From contig NZ_CP030050.1 in assembly GCF_015291705.1 (NCBI RefSeq), forward strand, positions 7,378,001-7,442,000: 64,000 nt of DNA, in the 5' to 3' direction. Numbering within the stretch: position 1 is the stretch's first letter; each line of letters begins with the position of its first letter. Positions 8,031-17,036 of this stretch are shown here, one piece after another. A model generated the notes under the pieces. That model was not told where the DNA came from. It worked only from the letters and a program-made list of their open reading frames with translations, and made no database searches. The position numbers and the translations under genes were made by a program. Origin of the DNA: Bradyrhizobium arachidis. GTDB lineage: Bacteria; Pseudomonadota; Alphaproteobacteria; Rhizobiales; Xanthobacteraceae.

Positions 8031-8933
8031 TCATGAGACGATGTCGCGCCCCCAGATATCGGCGTTGGGCCGCGCTTCCTGCATCAGTTTCGCCACCTGA
8101 GGGCCGAGTTCGTTGGGATCCTCGACCGGGTCAATTCCCGGGCCCGCGTGCCAGCCCTCTGCGACCTTGAGAATCCCATCGCCGGCCTCGAATACGCGAC
8201 CAGTCACGTCTTTTGACTCTTCGCTCGCGAGCCAGACCACGATCGGCGCGACCCAACGCGGATTCCGTCGCTTGATCTCCTCCTCGGTGCGCTCACGCAA
8301 TCCTTCGGTCATGCGGGTCTGCGCGCGCGGCGCGATCGCATTCACCGTGATGCCGTATTGGCGGAGCTCCATCGCGCTGATGATGGTGAAGGCGGCGATA
8401 CCGGCCTTCGCAGCCCCATAGTTGCTCTGGCCGACATTGCCGAACAATCCGGAGGCCGACGAGGTATTGATCAGGCGGGCGCTGACCGGCGCTCCCTGCT
8501 TCTTGGTTTCCTGGCGCCAGTACTGCGCGGCGTGGTGAGACGGGGCGAAGGTACCTTTGAGATGCACCTTGATCACCGCGTCCCATTCCGCCTCGGTCAT
8601 GTTGACCATCATGCGATCCCGCAGAATACCCGCGTTGTTGATGAGAACGTCGAGCCGGCCGAAAGCGTCGATGGCGGCATCGATCAGCGCCTTGGCGCCG
8701 GCCCAGTTGCTGACGTCGCTGCCGTTCATGATGGCTTCGCCGCCGGCGCGCCTGATCTCATCGACAACCTCTTGTGCGGGCGAGAGATCGGCGCCCTCAC
8801 CCGCAGCAGTGCTGCCGAGATCGTTGACGACGACCTTAGAGCCCTGCTCTGCCAGCATCAGCGCGTATTCGCGACCGAGCCCGCGGCCGGCACCCGTCAC
8901 GATCGCAACCCGCCCGGCGCATAGTCGTCCCAT
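8031..8933 (-). CDS. 3-hydroxyacyl-CoA dehydrogenase-type SDR (MFE-2 N-domain-like)
   Basis: A 300-residue SDR with T-G-A-G-R-G-L-G-R-E-Y-A at about 13-24, V-N-D-L-G at about 36, N-N-A-G at about 97 and a canonical Y-G-A-A-K site at about 170. The long insertion after the second strand and the R-E-Y-A-L motif are hallmarks of the (3R)-hydroxyacyl-CoA dehydrogenase domain of peroxisomal multifunctional enzyme type 2. It would oxidise a 3-hydroxyacyl-CoA with NAD(P)+. It pairs functionally with the MaoC hydratase at 10382, the other half of MFE-2. GGGAGA precedes the ATG. The gene is 15 bp downstream of the binding-protein gene and shares its operon. Confidence 0.88.
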   Translation of the reverse strand: MGRLCAGRVAIVTGAGRGLGREYALMLAEQGSKVVVNDLGSTAAGEGADLSPAQEVVDEIRRAGGEAIMNGSDVSNWAGAKALIDAAIDAFGRLDVLINNAGILRDRMMVNMTEAEWDAVIKVHLKGTFAPSHHAAQYWRQETKKQGAPVSARLINTSSASGLFGNVGQSNYGAAKAGIAAFTIISAMELRQYGITVNAIAPRAQTRMTEGLRERTEEEIKRRNPRWVAPIVVWLASEESKDVTGRVFEAGDGILKVAEGWHAGPGIDPVEDPNELGPQVAKLMQEARPNADIWGRDIVS

Positions 8934-8948
8934 TTGTCGTCTCCCTGC

Positions 8949-10244
8949 CTAGTTCTTCATTTCGCCGCTCATGACGTCGCCGAACAGATGCCAGTTCGCT
9001 CCCTCGAAGCGCATCAACTGCCATTGCTTCACCGGGGCGAAATCGCCCGGTGACGTATTCAAGCGGATGCCGGGAAGCAGCATGCCCAATTCGACCTCTT
9101 TCAGCTGGGCCGCCTGCCGCATCACGTTCTCGCGCGTGAGATCGTCGCCGCACTGCTTCAGCAGATGGACGAGCGCCTGCGCCGTGTTGTAGCCGTTCAC
9201 GATCAGCGTATCGCTGCGATCAGCGCCTGGAAAATAGCCGTCCAGAAATCGGTTGAGCTCCTTGAGGCCGGAATCGTCCACCCACGCGGGGTCGTTCGGA
9301 TCCTTGAAATAGGCTGCCGAGATCAGGCCTTGCGCGTGCTCGAATCCTGCGGGCTTGATCACGCTTCCGATCGATGCCGAGACATAGCTGAGAAGATGCA
9401 GCGGCTTCCAGCCGAGCTCCGACACCTTCTTGATCGCCTGCGCCGCAAATTTCGGTGTCGCAATGTCGAACAACACGTCCGCGCCGGTCGCCTTCAGCTT
9501 GACGAGGTGCGTATCGATCGTCGGCTCCGACACGTCGAAGGCTTCCTCCGCGACGATCATTGAAGCGGCCTTGTCGCCGAGCGCCTTCCTGATCCCCCTG
9601 AGGTAGTCCTTTCCGAAGTCGTCGTTCTGAAAGAAGATCGCGATCTTCGCCGTCGGCCGTTCCCGCAGCACGTATCTTGCGTAGATGTAGCCCTCGGTCT
9701 CGTAGCTTGGGGTAAATCCCATCGTCCAGGGGAAGTTCTGAGGATCATTCCATTTGGCCGCTCCGCTCGAGACGAACAATTGCGGCACCTTCCTGACGTT
9801 CAGATATTTTTGCACGGCCGAGTTGGCCGCGGTGCCGAGCGCGTTGAAGACCAGCAGAACCTCGTCGCTCTCGACCAGCCGCCTCGTTTGTTCGACCGTC
9901 TTCGGCGGCGAGTACGCGTCGTCGTATGACAGGAAGACAATGCGCCGGCCGTTGATGCCCCCCTCCGCGTTGACCTTGCGGAAGTAGGCCTCCTCGGTCT
10001 TGGCGACCATGCTGAAGGCGGACGCCGGGCCGCTATAGGGCGACGTGTTGCCGATCTTGATCTCGGTGTCGGTGACACCCGGTCCATATCGCTTCTCTCC
10101 AGCCGCGGCCTGACTTGCGTGCAGACCAACCAGGATCACCGCCGCGGCCCGGACGGCGTCGCGACCTCCGGGGCCGCCAAAAAGCCGCCTGCAAAGGCTC
10201 GCGACACGGGCCGCCCGACTTGAATGGCCAGCATCCCACTTCAC
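8949..10244 (-). CDS. Periplasmic substrate-binding protein, branched-chain amino acid (Liv) type
   Basis: A 431-residue type I periplasmic binding protein. After a positively charged leader and a hydrophobic stretch ending in A-S-Q-A-A-A-G comes the mature start with T-D-T-E-I-K-I-G and G-P-A-S-A-F. The GTG at 10244, preceded by AAAGGGAGAG, is the better start; the ATG at 10268 has no ribosome binding site. No permease or ATPase gene lies nearby, so it is an orphan receptor that would share a Liv transporter. It resembles the second orphan at 50516 (C-G-D-D-L-T-R-E-N-V versus C-G-D-D-L-S-R-E-N-V). Such proteins in catabolic operons commonly bind aromatic acids; the ligand is unknown. Confidence 0.85.
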   Translation of the reverse strand: MKWDAGHSSRAARVASLCRRLFGGPGGRDAVRAAAVILVGLHASQAAAGEKRYGPGVTDTEIKIGNTSPYSGPASAFSMVAKTEEAYFRKVNAEGGINGRRIVFLSYDDAYSPPKTVEQTRRLVESDEVLLVFNALGTAANSAVQKYLNVRKVPQLFVSSGAAKWNDPQNFPWTMGFTPSYETEGYIYARYVLRERPTAKIAIFFQNDDFGKDYLRGIRKALGDKAASMIVAEEAFDVSEPTIDTHLVKLKATGADVLFDIATPKFAAQAIKKVSELGWKPLHLLSYVSASIGSVIKPAGFEHAQGLISAAYFKDPNDPAWVDDSGLKELNRFLDGYFPGADRSDTLIVNGYNTAQALVHLLKQCGDDLTRENVMRQAAQLKEVELGMLLPGIRLNTSPGDFAPVKQWQLMRFEGANWHLFGDVMSGEMKN

Positions 10245-10289
10245 GGCGCTCTCCCTTTCCGCTCCCATTGCGTCGCCATTCGCGAATTA

Positions 10290-10303
10290 GTACGCTTGTG
10301 TAC
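10290..10303. promoter_or_regulatory. Putative MarR operator, copy 6
   Basis: GTACGCTTGTGTAC is the exact reverse complement of copy 1. It lies between the leftward binding-protein gene (start 10244) and the rightward MaoC hydratase gene (start 10382). Confidence 0.7.
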
Positions 10304-10381
10304 TATGTGATGGAGCATGATTGCAACTGCCATTCGAACCGCACCCCGATGAATCGGGACTCGCCAGCATGGGAGGACATC

Positions 10382-11236
10382 TTGAACCTCGAAGCCGTAC
10401 GAAATTTCCGTTTTGAGCCAGTCACGCAGAGCTATACCCGTCGCGACACCATGCTGTACGCGCTCGGCCTCGGCTTTGGTTCCGATCCGCTTGACCCGGC
10501 GCAGCTCGATTTCGTCTATGAGGCAAATCTCAAGGCCGTGCCGTCGATCTGCTGTGTGCTCGCTCATCCCGGGTTCTGGGCGAAACGGCCCGAGCTCGGC
10601 ATCGATTGGCTAAAGCTCCTGCACGGTGAGCAGCACTTCGAAATTCACGCTCCGATGCCGGCCGAAGGCACGGTGAGAGCCAGCTATGAGATTGTCAGCG
10701 TGGCGGATAAGGGTGCAGGAAAAGGCGCGATCCTTCACCTCGTCAAGACACTCGACGACGCCATCAGCGGACTGAAATTGGCGACGGTTCACAGCGTGCC
10801 GTTTCTGCGCGGCGACGGTGGCTGCGGCAGCTTTGGCAATGTCCCGGCCGAGCCTACCGCCCTTCCGGAACAGGCCCCCTCGCAGACCCAGGACATCGCG
10901 ACGCTGCCCCAAAGTGCACTGATCTATCGGCTGAGCGGCGACTACAATCCGATACACGCCGATCCCGACGCCGCCGCAAGGGCCGGCTTTGACCGCCCGA
11001 TCCTCCACGGCCTGTGCACGCTAGGAATCGCAACGCGCGCGGTCGTCGCCACCCTCGCCGATGGCCGCCCCGAACGCCTTCTCTCGCTATCGGCCCGTTT
11101 CAGTCGTCCGGTCTTTCCGGGAGAGACTATCCGAACGGAATTCCTCTCCGTCGGTGGCCAAATCCGCTTTCGCTCACGCGTCATCGAGCGCGACGTCGTG
11201 GTGCTCGACCGGGGAACGGCGGTGCTCCGCGATTGA
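10382..11236 (+). CDS. MaoC-type (R)-specific 2-enoyl-CoA hydratase (hydratase 2)
   Basis: A double hot-dog protein of about 284 residues. The N-domain has R-R-D-T-M-L-Y-A-L-G at about 20-30. The C-domain carries the hydratase-2 motif Y-R-L-S-G-D-Y-N-P-I-H-A-D at about 180-192, with the catalytic Asp and His, then P-I-L-H-G-L-C at about 207. It hydrates trans-2-enoyl-CoA to the (3R)-hydroxyacyl-CoA, the substrate of the MFE-2-like dehydrogenase at 8031. The TTG at 10382 follows GGGAGGA at ideal distance and gives the normal family length. An upstream in-frame ATG at 10349 lacks a good binding site. The operator at 10290 controls it and the divergent operon. Confidence 0.85.
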   Translation: MNLEAVRNFRFEPVTQSYTRRDTMLYALGLGFGSDPLDPAQLDFVYEANLKAVPSICCVLAHPGFWAKRPELGIDWLKLLHGEQHFEIHAPMPAEGTVRASYEIVSVADKGAGKGAILHLVKTLDDAISGLKLATVHSVPFLRGDGGCGSFGNVPAEPTALPEQAPSQTQDIATLPQSALIYRLSGDYNPIHADPDAAARAGFDRPILHGLCTLGIATRAVVATLADGRPERLLSLSARFSRPVFPGETIRTEFLSVGGQIRFRSRVIERDVVVLDRGTAVLRD

Positions 11237-11237
11237 C

Positions 11238-12212
11238 CTACTTCTTCTCGATCTTCGCGATCGCGACGATCTCTGCCCAGCGTCGTGTGTCGGCTTCCTC
11301 GAACGCTTTCAGCCGGTCGGCTCCGGCCGGAAACGGTTTGGCCCCCACGGATTCGAGATAGTCCGCCGTCTCCTTGTTGTTGACGAAGGCCAGCACGACC
11401 TGACTGAGCTTCGCCACGATGTCGGACGCGGTGCCTGTCCGCACGAACACGCCGACCCAGGCGGTCAGCTCGGCACCAGATAGGCCGGCCTGCGCGAGCG
11501 TTGGGACGTCGGGCATCCCCGCCAGCCGATCGCTGCTCGTCACGGCAAGGACGCGCAACCGACCATCCTGGATCAAGCCCTGCGCACTCGCCGGATCGGC
11601 GAAGACGCAATCGATCTCGCCCGCCAGCACATCCGTCAGAGCCTGTGGCATCCCGCGATACGGAACATGCTGCATGTTGATTCCGGCCCTGGCCCGAAAC
11701 AACTCCGCAGCACCCCGACTCGACGTGTTGCCGCTTCCGAATGAGAGTGGCTTCTCGCGCGTCTTCGCCATGGCGATGAACTCCGCGACGCTCTGTGCCG
11801 GAAACTCCGGCTTGACGGCCAGCATCATCGGAATGGTCATGATCCCCGCCACGGGCGCAAAGTCCGCCGCGGGATCATAGGGCATCGCGTTGAACAGGTT
11901 GATATTGGCCGCTTGCGTCGAGTTCGTGGTGACGAACACGGTGTAACCGTCCGCCTCAGCCTTCAGAACCGCAAGCGCCGCCAGATTGCCATCGGCTCCC
12001 GGCTTGTTCTCGATCAGCACGGTCGCACCGGTCTCGATGCGAATGCTTTCGGCAAGACGCCGCGTCACGGCATCGGTTGCACTGCCTGCCGGAAACGGCA
12101 CGATGAGATTGATGCGTCGCGACGGGTATGATTCCGCTGCGGCCTGCCGCCATCCGGACGCCGCGATCGACACGGTGATCAGGCACAGAACGATCGCATC
12201 CCGAACTCGCAT
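11238..12212 (-). CDS. Tripartite tricarboxylate transporter receptor (TctC/Bug family), orphan
   Basis: A 324-residue extracytoplasmic binding protein. It has a clear signal peptide (hydrophobic 7-18, cleavage likely after Q-A-A-A) and the Bug signature Y-P-S-R-R-I-N-L-I-V-P-F-P-A-G, followed by E-N-K-P-G-A-D-G-N at about 67. The family captures carboxylates, including aromatic acids, for a TctAB permease or serves as a sensor. No TctA or TctB gene is near. AAGGAGAA precedes the ATG. The stop is one base from the stop of the convergent MaoC gene. Upstream is a 22-bp inverted repeat that includes a variant of the MarR palindrome. Confidence 0.88.
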   Translation of the reverse strand: MRVRDAIVLCLITVSIAASGWRQAAAESYPSRRINLIVPFPAGSATDAVTRRLAESIRIETGATVLIENKPGADGNLAALAVLKAEADGYTVFVTTNSTQAANINLFNAMPYDPAADFAPVAGIMTIPMMLAVKPEFPAQSVAEFIAMAKTREKPLSFGSGNTSSRGAAELFRARAGINMQHVPYRGMPQALTDVLAGEIDCVFADPASAQGLIQDGRLRVLAVTSSDRLAGMPDVPTLAQAGLSGAELTAWVGVFVRTGTASDIVAKLSQVVLAFVNNKETADYLESVGAKPFPAGADRLKAFEEADTRRWAEIVAIAKIEKK

Positions 12213-12288
12213 GGATTCTCCTTGGGCCTGAAGCGCTTGACGTTCCCACGCTGCGGCACAGCAGTGGCCGCAGTCCCCGATTTGTTCT

Positions 12289-12310
12289 GATCGTACTCTA
12301 CTTTACGATC
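12289..12310. promoter_or_regulatory. Inverted repeat with putative MarR operator variant, copy 7
   Basis: GATCGTA and TACGATC form a perfect 7-bp inverted repeat around 8 bases. The inner 14-mer GTACTCTACTTTAC (12293-12306) matches 9 of 14 positions of copy 1. It is 77 bp upstream of the TctC-type gene start at 12212. Confidence 0.5.
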
Positions 12311-12365
12311 TGGAGGAACGTTCGTCCATCGGCCGGACATCCGCCTGCGTCCGATGCATGTCTCG

Positions 12366-12845
12366 CTAGCTGCACGGCGCCGACTCGCCGCTCGTCCTGC
12401 TCAGTTCGACACGATCGAGTCTCGGAAAGAGCGCGTCGTCGAGGCCGATATCGGCCGCAAAGTGCATGGGATCCGCGTGGCCGCAGATCACGTCGGGAAA
12501 GTGCCAGCTCGTGGTCCCCAGAACGGTCTCGCCAGCGAGCACCGCAATCTTCAGCGGATGGCTCGTCCCCACCCCGCGCGCGCTCTGATAGCCGTCGGCG
12601 ATGCAGTAGAGTTCGAGCCGCAGTCTGTTCTCAGCCACGCGCTGGACCGACAGCTCGATCTCGCAGAAGCCGAAGGCGGGGTCATCCTTCGAGCCCTCGG
12701 CGTAAAAGTAGAACGCGCCGATCTTGCCGTGCGCGCACGGACCGAGCTTGTAGTCCTTCGGCACCTGCGGATCCGGCCGCGCCGGCGTGCGCGGCGGCAA
12801 CGGGCCGAGCGAGCAGAATTGGCGATAGGAATAGCACTGTCCCAA
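12366..12845 (-). CDS. Hypothetical protein, translationally coupled to the amidohydrolase
   Basis: I do not recognise this 159-residue protein. It starts most plausibly at a TTG (12845), three to four bases behind GGGAGGAG and ten bases after the amidohydrolase stop, so it is probably expressed only by coupling. The first 35 residues are Pro- and Cys-rich (C-S-L-G-P-L-P-P-R-T-P). The rest alternates short hydrophobic strands, for example G-A-F-Y-F-Y-A-E-G and R-L-E-L-Y-C-I-A-D-G, suggesting a beta-sandwich. There is no signal peptide or membrane segment. Its place directly behind an ACMSD-like gene suggests a partner or accessory of that enzyme, which is inference only. Confidence 0.65.
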   Translation of the reverse strand: MGQCYSYRQFCSLGPLPPRTPARPDPQVPKDYKLGPCAHGKIGAFYFYAEGSKDDPAFGFCEIELSVQRVAENRLRLELYCIADGYQSARGVGTSHPLKIAVLAGETVLGTTSWHFPDVICGHADPMHFAADIGLDDALFPRLDRVELSRTSGESAPCS

Positions 12846-12855
12846 TCTCTCCTCC

Positions 12856-13833
12856 CTACCGGAGCGCAAACAGCCGCTTCGCATTGGCGGATAGCTCCGC
12901 ACGCGCAACAGACAGGACTTGTTCGGCGAATTGCGCAGGCTTGTCCTGCTTGATCGTGAACGGATAATCCGATCCCACAACGAGCTGATTCGTGCCGACC
13001 TTGTCGGCCAGGTATTGCAACGCCGCACCGTCGTAGAGAATCGTGTCGTAGTAGAAGGATCGAGCGATCTCTGTCGGATTCCTTGCAAACAGGCTCTCCA
13101 GCGGTGGTCCCATCCCAAAAGCGTGGCCCAATCTCGGCAATAGCCAGGACAGCGCGCCGCCACCATGGCTGAGCAGGATTCGCAAGGAGGGAAAGCGCTC
13201 GAGCACACCGCCGGTCATCAATGACACGGCGGCGAAAGCCGTCTCCAATGGAAATGCGGCCACAGCCGCAAGCTCTGGGCGACCGCCCATTCGATCAAGC
13301 CCGAGAGGATGCAGCGGATGGATCATCACGATCAACCCGCCCTGCTCCGCCGCGGCATAGACGTCATCGAGGCGCACGTCGCCGAGCGGCACGCCGTTGA
13401 TGTGCGTGCCGATCTCGATGCCGCGCAGACCAAGCAATCTGATGTCGTCCATGTGCCGCACGGCAAGCGCGACATCCTGCATGGGAACCATTCCAATGCC
13501 GACGAAATGCCGCGGATGGTCCGCGCATAGCGCGGCAATCCCCTCGTTGACATGGCGGCACAACGCGTCCGCGTCGGCAGGTGGAAACCAGTGTGACAGC
13601 AATTCCGGCATGGGCGAGAGGACCTGAATCTGGACGTCGTCGATCGCCATATCGTCGAGCCGGCGGCGCGCGTCCCAACTTCGGGAATCGATCACCCGAA
13701 ACACCTTACCGCCGACCATGACGGCGGCCGATGCGTCCCGCAGCTCAACCGAGGGCCAGAGCGGATTGCGGGCGGAGTCCGCCGGAATGTGCCGCGGGAC
13801 GAAATGAGTATGGGTGTCGATCGCTTCGACCAA
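12856..13833 (-). CDS. Amidohydrolase-family decarboxylase/hydrolase, ACMSD-like
   Basis: About 325 residues with the metal-binding set of the aminocarboxymuconate-semialdehyde decarboxylase group: H-T-H at residues 8-10, His in I-H-P-L-H-P at about 172-175, His in L-S-H-G-G-G at 223 and Asp in G-S-D-Y-P-F at 289. Relatives decarboxylate ring-cleavage products or aromatic acids without a cofactor other than a divalent metal. Here it could remove a carboxyl group from a meta-cleavage product of the dioxygenase pathway, or hydrolyse it. The TTG at 13833 follows GGGGAAA and gives a family-like N-terminus; an ATG at 13902 would add 23 residues unlike the family. It is divergent from the reductase gene at 14025. 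Confidence 0.82.
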   Translation of the reverse strand: MVEAIDTHTHFVPRHIPADSARNPLWPSVELRDASAAVMVGGKVFRVIDSRSWDARRRLDDMAIDDVQIQVLSPMPELLSHWFPPADADALCRHVNEGIAALCADHPRHFVGIGMVPMQDVALAVRHMDDIRLLGLRGIEIGTHINGVPLGDVRLDDVYAAAEQGGLIVMIHPLHPLGLDRMGGRPELAAVAAFPLETAFAAVSLMTGGVLERFPSLRILLSHGGGALSWLLPRLGHAFGMGPPLESLFARNPTEIARSFYYDTILYDGAALQYLADKVGTNQLVVGSDYPFTIKQDKPAQFAEQVLSVARAELSANAKRLFALR

Positions 13834-13949
13834 GACGTTTCCCCGACAGATTTGAATGCTGCGCCCGCGACCAGACAGCTCGGAACATGCAGGGCCGGCC
13901 ACTTACAAGCAGGTTGGACTGTTTTTATTATCTATGCAATCCAATATTC

Positions 13950-13963
13950 GTATGCTAGTGCAC
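13950..13963. promoter_or_regulatory. Putative MarR operator, copy 8
   Basis: GTATGCTAGTGCAC matches the reverse complement of copy 1 at 11 of 14 positions. It is in the gap between the amidohydrolase operon and the ring-dioxygenase operon that starts at 14025, so it could control both. Confidence 0.6.
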
Positions 13964-14024
13964 AATCTAACGAACAGTGCGGTCGGCGATCGCATCAGGG
14001 AGCGAAGCGAGCGTGGCGCGAACG

Positions 14025-15230
14025 ATGAACGACATCGTGATCGCTGGAGCCGGCCAGGCCGGGGCGCGGGCAGCTGAAGCGCTGCGGGCGCGCGGCTTCA
14101 CGGGCTCGATCACCATGATTGGCGAAGAGCCTCATCCACCCTACGAACGGCCGCAGCTCTCAAAGAGCCTGCTGCAATCTTCTGATGCGCCTGTCGCTTA
14201 CATCAAGCAGGCCGCAGACTGGACCAAGACACTTGATATCCGCATCGAGACCGGCGCTGCGGCCATCGAGTGCGATGCCGATCGCCGCATCGTGTCGACT
14301 GCGGACGGCCGCAACTTCCGTTTCGACGGCCTGCTGCTTGCGACCGGAACGCGGCCGCGGCGGCTCTCCGCGCTGGAAGATGCGCAGATCGAGGTGCAGT
14401 ATCTGCGCAGCGTCGAGGACGCGCTCCGATTTCGTCGTCATATCCAGGCAAAGTCGCGCATTGCGATCGTCGGAGGCGGCGTCATCGGCCTCGAAGCCGC
14501 TTGCGCCGCTGCCAGGAGCGGCTGCCATGTCACCGTGATCGAGAATGAGGAGCGCCTCCTCGCACGCGCGTTTCCGCCTCTGGTTAGCAGCCTCGTTGCC
14601 GACAGGCACCGCGGTCACGGTGTCACGTTTGTCTTCGGCGCGACGGTGACCGGAAGCACGTCACGTTCGGTCGATTTGAGCAACGGCGCGGAGATCGCCG
14701 CCGATCTGGTTTTGGTCGGTGTCGGCGTCACCCCTTCGGCCGAACTCGCCGTCCGGCTCGGTCTGCCCGCGGCCGAAGGCATTGCCGTCGATGCCTGCGG
14801 CCGCACCGCTGCTCCCGACATCTTCTGCGCGGGTGATGCCGCCTTGCAATGGAGCCGATGCCACGGCCGCGCGATCCGCGTCGAGACCTGGGCGAACGCC
14901 CAGAACCAGGCGATCTCGGTCGCCGCCAACATGATTGGCGAGACCGTGGAATACAATGATCCTCCGTGGTTCTGGACCGACCAATACGACCTGAACATCC
15001 AGGTCACAGGAGATATGCGCGATGCGGAGCATGTCGCCCGCGGCGATCCGAACGGCGATCGGTTTTCAATCATAGCCATGCGTGGCGCCGAGCTTGTGGG
15101 TGCGCTCTCGGTGAACGCGGCGAAGGACATGGCGATGCTGCGGCGGGTCATCGCCGCCAACGCAAGGCCGCGGCGCGCCGATCTGGAGGCTCCGGGCTAC
15201 GACCTCAGATCCGCGCTGAAATCACATTGA
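14025..15230 (+). CDS. FAD-dependent ferredoxin reductase of the ring dioxygenase
   Basis: A 401-residue pyridine-nucleotide-disulfide-oxidoreductase-fold protein without the redox disulfide. The FAD motif is [12 protein letters not shown] at about 5-16. The NADH motif is [12 protein letters not shown] near 148-159, and the second FAD motif D-I-F-C-A-G-D-A-A near 265-273. This is the BphA4/HcaD/rubredoxin-reductase type that passes electrons from NADH to the Rieske ferredoxin encoded at 17808. The ATG at 14025 gives the usual N-terminus, although the binding site is weak; a GTG at 14013 is possible. It is the first gene of a plus-strand operon reaching at least to 17798 and probably to 21383. 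Confidence 0.9.
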   Translation: MNDIVIAGAGQAGARAAEALRARGFTGSITMIGEEPHPPYERPQLSKSLLQSSDAPVAYIKQAADWTKTLDIRIETGAAAIECDADRRIVSTADGRNFRFDGLLLATGTRPRRLSALEDAQIEVQYLRSVEDALRFRRHIQAKSRIAIVGGGVIGLEAACAAARSGCHVTVIENEERLLARAFPPLVSSLVADRHRGHGVTFVFGATVTGSTSRSVDLSNGAEIAADLVLVGVGVTPSAELAVRLGLPAAEGIAVDACGRTAAPDIFCAGDAALQWSRCHGRAIRVETWANAQNQAISVAANMIGETVEYNDPPWFWTDQYDLNIQVTGDMRDAEHVARGDPNGDRFSIIAMRGAELVGALSVNAAKDMAMLRRVIAANARPRRADLEAPGYDLRSALKSH

Positions 15231-15252
15231 GATATTCGAGGGAGGGACTGCA

Positions 15253-16524
15253 ATGAATGCGTTCCAGCGAATGAACACGGCGCTGATGGTCGACGAGGCC
15301 AGGCAGATCTTCAAGGTCTCCCGCCAGGCTTTCGTCGACCCCGACATTCTCGAGGCCGAGCGCGCGCGCATCTTCGACAAATGCTGGCTCTATCTCGGCC
15401 ATGCCTCCGAGCTTCCCAAGTCCGGCGATTTCGTCACCCGCCAGGTCGGCGGGCGCAGCATTCTGTTTGCGCGCGACGCCAAGGGAGGCTTGCGCGCCAT
15501 GTTCAACACCTGTCCGCATCGCGGCGCGCAGGTCTGCCGCGAGAAGCACGGCAACGCAAAGTCCTTCCAGTGCTTCTATCACGGCTGGGTCTTTGGGCTC
15601 GACGGCGCGTTGCGCAGTCAGCCCGGCGAGGCTTCCTATGCGCCTGATTTCAAGGAGCGCAGCACGTCCAACATGCAGCCGGTGCCGCGGTTCGAAACCT
15701 ACCGCGATTTCTGTTTCGTATGCTTCGACCGGAACGCCGAGACGCTCGACACTTATCTCGGCCCGGTCAAGGAATATCTCGACATCATCGGCGACCAGGC
15801 CGAAACCAGCATGACCATCGTCGGCGGCACGCAAGAATACTCGATGCGCGCCAACTGGAAGCTGCTCACCGAAAACTCGATCGACGGCTATCACGCACTC
15901 ACCACCCACGCGACTTATTTCGATTACCTCAAAGCCACCAATGGCGGCCTCGTGCCGGTGCCGCTGGAGGGTGCCGCGCGCGATCTCGGCAATGGACATG
16001 CAGTGCTGGAGTACAAGGCGCCGTGGGGACGTCCGGTCGCACAATGGGTTCCGATGTGGGGCGACGATGGCAAGCGCGAGATCGACCGGCTCTACCAGGG
16101 ACTTGTGACCCGCTTCGGCGAGGAGCGCGCCAAGCGCATCGCGCTCTACAATCGCAATCTGTTCGTGTTCCCCAACCTCGTCGTCAACGACATCATGGCC
16201 GTGACGATCCGCACCTATTATCCGCAGGCGCCTGATTTCATGACCGTCAGCGCATGGGCGCTGGCACCACGGGAAGAGACCGACTGGGCGCGCAAGTACC
16301 GCCTGTTCAATTTCCTTGAATTCCTGGGCCCCGGCGGCTTCGCGACGCCCGACGACGTCGAGGCGCTGGAGCAGTGCCAGCGCGGCTTCCGCAACGCCAC
16401 GGAGGCGCAGTGGAACGACATTTCAAAAGGCATGGGCAAGGAGACGCCCGCTTATGACGACGAGTTGCAGATGCGCGCGTTCTGGTCGAACTGGAACAAG
16501 CACGTCTTCGCGGCATCGGCGTGA
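15253..16524 (+). CDS. Aromatic-ring-hydroxylating dioxygenase, large (alpha) subunit
   Basis: A 423-residue Rieske oxygenase alpha subunit. The [2Fe-2S] ligands are Cys87, His89, Cys107 and His110 (N-T-C-P-H-R-G and C-F-Y-H-G-W). The mononuclear iron site has His214 and His219 in D-G-Y-H-A-L-T-T-H, and Asp at 367 or 368 in T-P-D-D-V. The bridging Asp211 is present. It adds O2 to an aromatic ring to make a cis-dihydrodiol. The gene order with small subunit, dihydrodiol dehydrogenase and ferredoxin recalls p-cumate or benzoate-type dioxygenases acting on carboxylated rings; the substrate is not provable here. GGAGGGA precedes the ATG. Confidence 0.93.
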   Translation: MNAFQRMNTALMVDEARQIFKVSRQAFVDPDILEAERARIFDKCWLYLGHASELPKSGDFVTRQVGGRSILFARDAKGGLRAMFNTCPHRGAQVCREKHGNAKSFQCFYHGWVFGLDGALRSQPGEASYAPDFKERSTSNMQPVPRFETYRDFCFVCFDRNAETLDTYLGPVKEYLDIIGDQAETSMTIVGGTQEYSMRANWKLLTENSIDGYHALTTHATYFDYLKATNGGLVPVPLEGAARDLGNGHAVLEYKAPWGRPVAQWVPMWGDDGKREIDRLYQGLVTRFGEERAKRIALYNRNLFVFPNLVVNDIMAVTIRTYYPQAPDFMTVSAWALAPREETDWARKYRLFNFLEFLGPGGFATPDDVEALEQCQRGFRNATEAQWNDISKGMGKETPAYDDELQMRAFWSNWNKHVFAASA

Positions 16525-16538
16525 GTCAGGAGAGGCAC

Positions 16539-17024
16539 ATGCAGAATATCACCCGAGACGACGTCGAGGATTTCCTGTTCGCCGAGGCCGAACTGCTTGA
16601 CGAATGGCGGTTGCCGGAATGGCTCGAACTGTTCACGGACGACGCCATCTATTACGTACCATCCACCGACGTTCCCGCGGACTCCTCGCCCGACAAGAAC
16701 CTGTTTTACGTGGCCGATGACCGCTTTCGCCTCAGCGAACGCGTCAAGCGCCTGATGAAGCGTACCGCGCACGCCGAATTTCCCCATTCGCGGACGCGGC
16801 ACCTGGTCAGCAATGTGCGGATCCGGAGCCGCGGTGACAGCGAGATGGAGGTCGCCGCCGCCTTCATCACCTATCGCACCAAGGATGGCGTCACCGATAC
16901 CTATTTCGGCAGCAACCGGTATCGGCTGGTTACCGACAATGGGCGCCTCCGCATCAAGGAGAAGCGCTGCCTGCTCGACAGCGAAGGGCTGCGCACGCAA
17001 GGGCGCGTCAGCATCATCCTCTAG
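16539..17024 (+). CDS. Aromatic-ring-hydroxylating dioxygenase, small (beta) subunit
   Basis: A 161-residue protein with the cone-shaped NTF2-like fold of dioxygenase beta subunits. The conserved opening is V-E-D-F-L-F-A-E-A-E-L-L-D, then W-L-E-L-F-T-D-D-A-I-Y-Y-V-P and the R-H-L-V-S-N-V segment. It stabilises the alpha3-beta3 hexamer and carries no metal. AGGAGAGG before the ATG at 16539 supports this start over a GTG at 16521, which overlaps the alpha stop. It lies immediately downstream of the alpha gene. Confidence 0.92.
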   Translation: MQNITRDDVEDFLFAEAELLDEWRLPEWLELFTDDAIYYVPSTDVPADSSPDKNLFYVADDRFRLSERVKRLMKRTAHAEFPHSRTRHLVSNVRIRSRGDSEMEVAAAFITYRTKDGVTDTYFGSNRYRLVTDNGRLRIKEKRCLLDSEGLRTQGRVSIIL

Positions 17025-17036
17025 GGACGTTCGATC

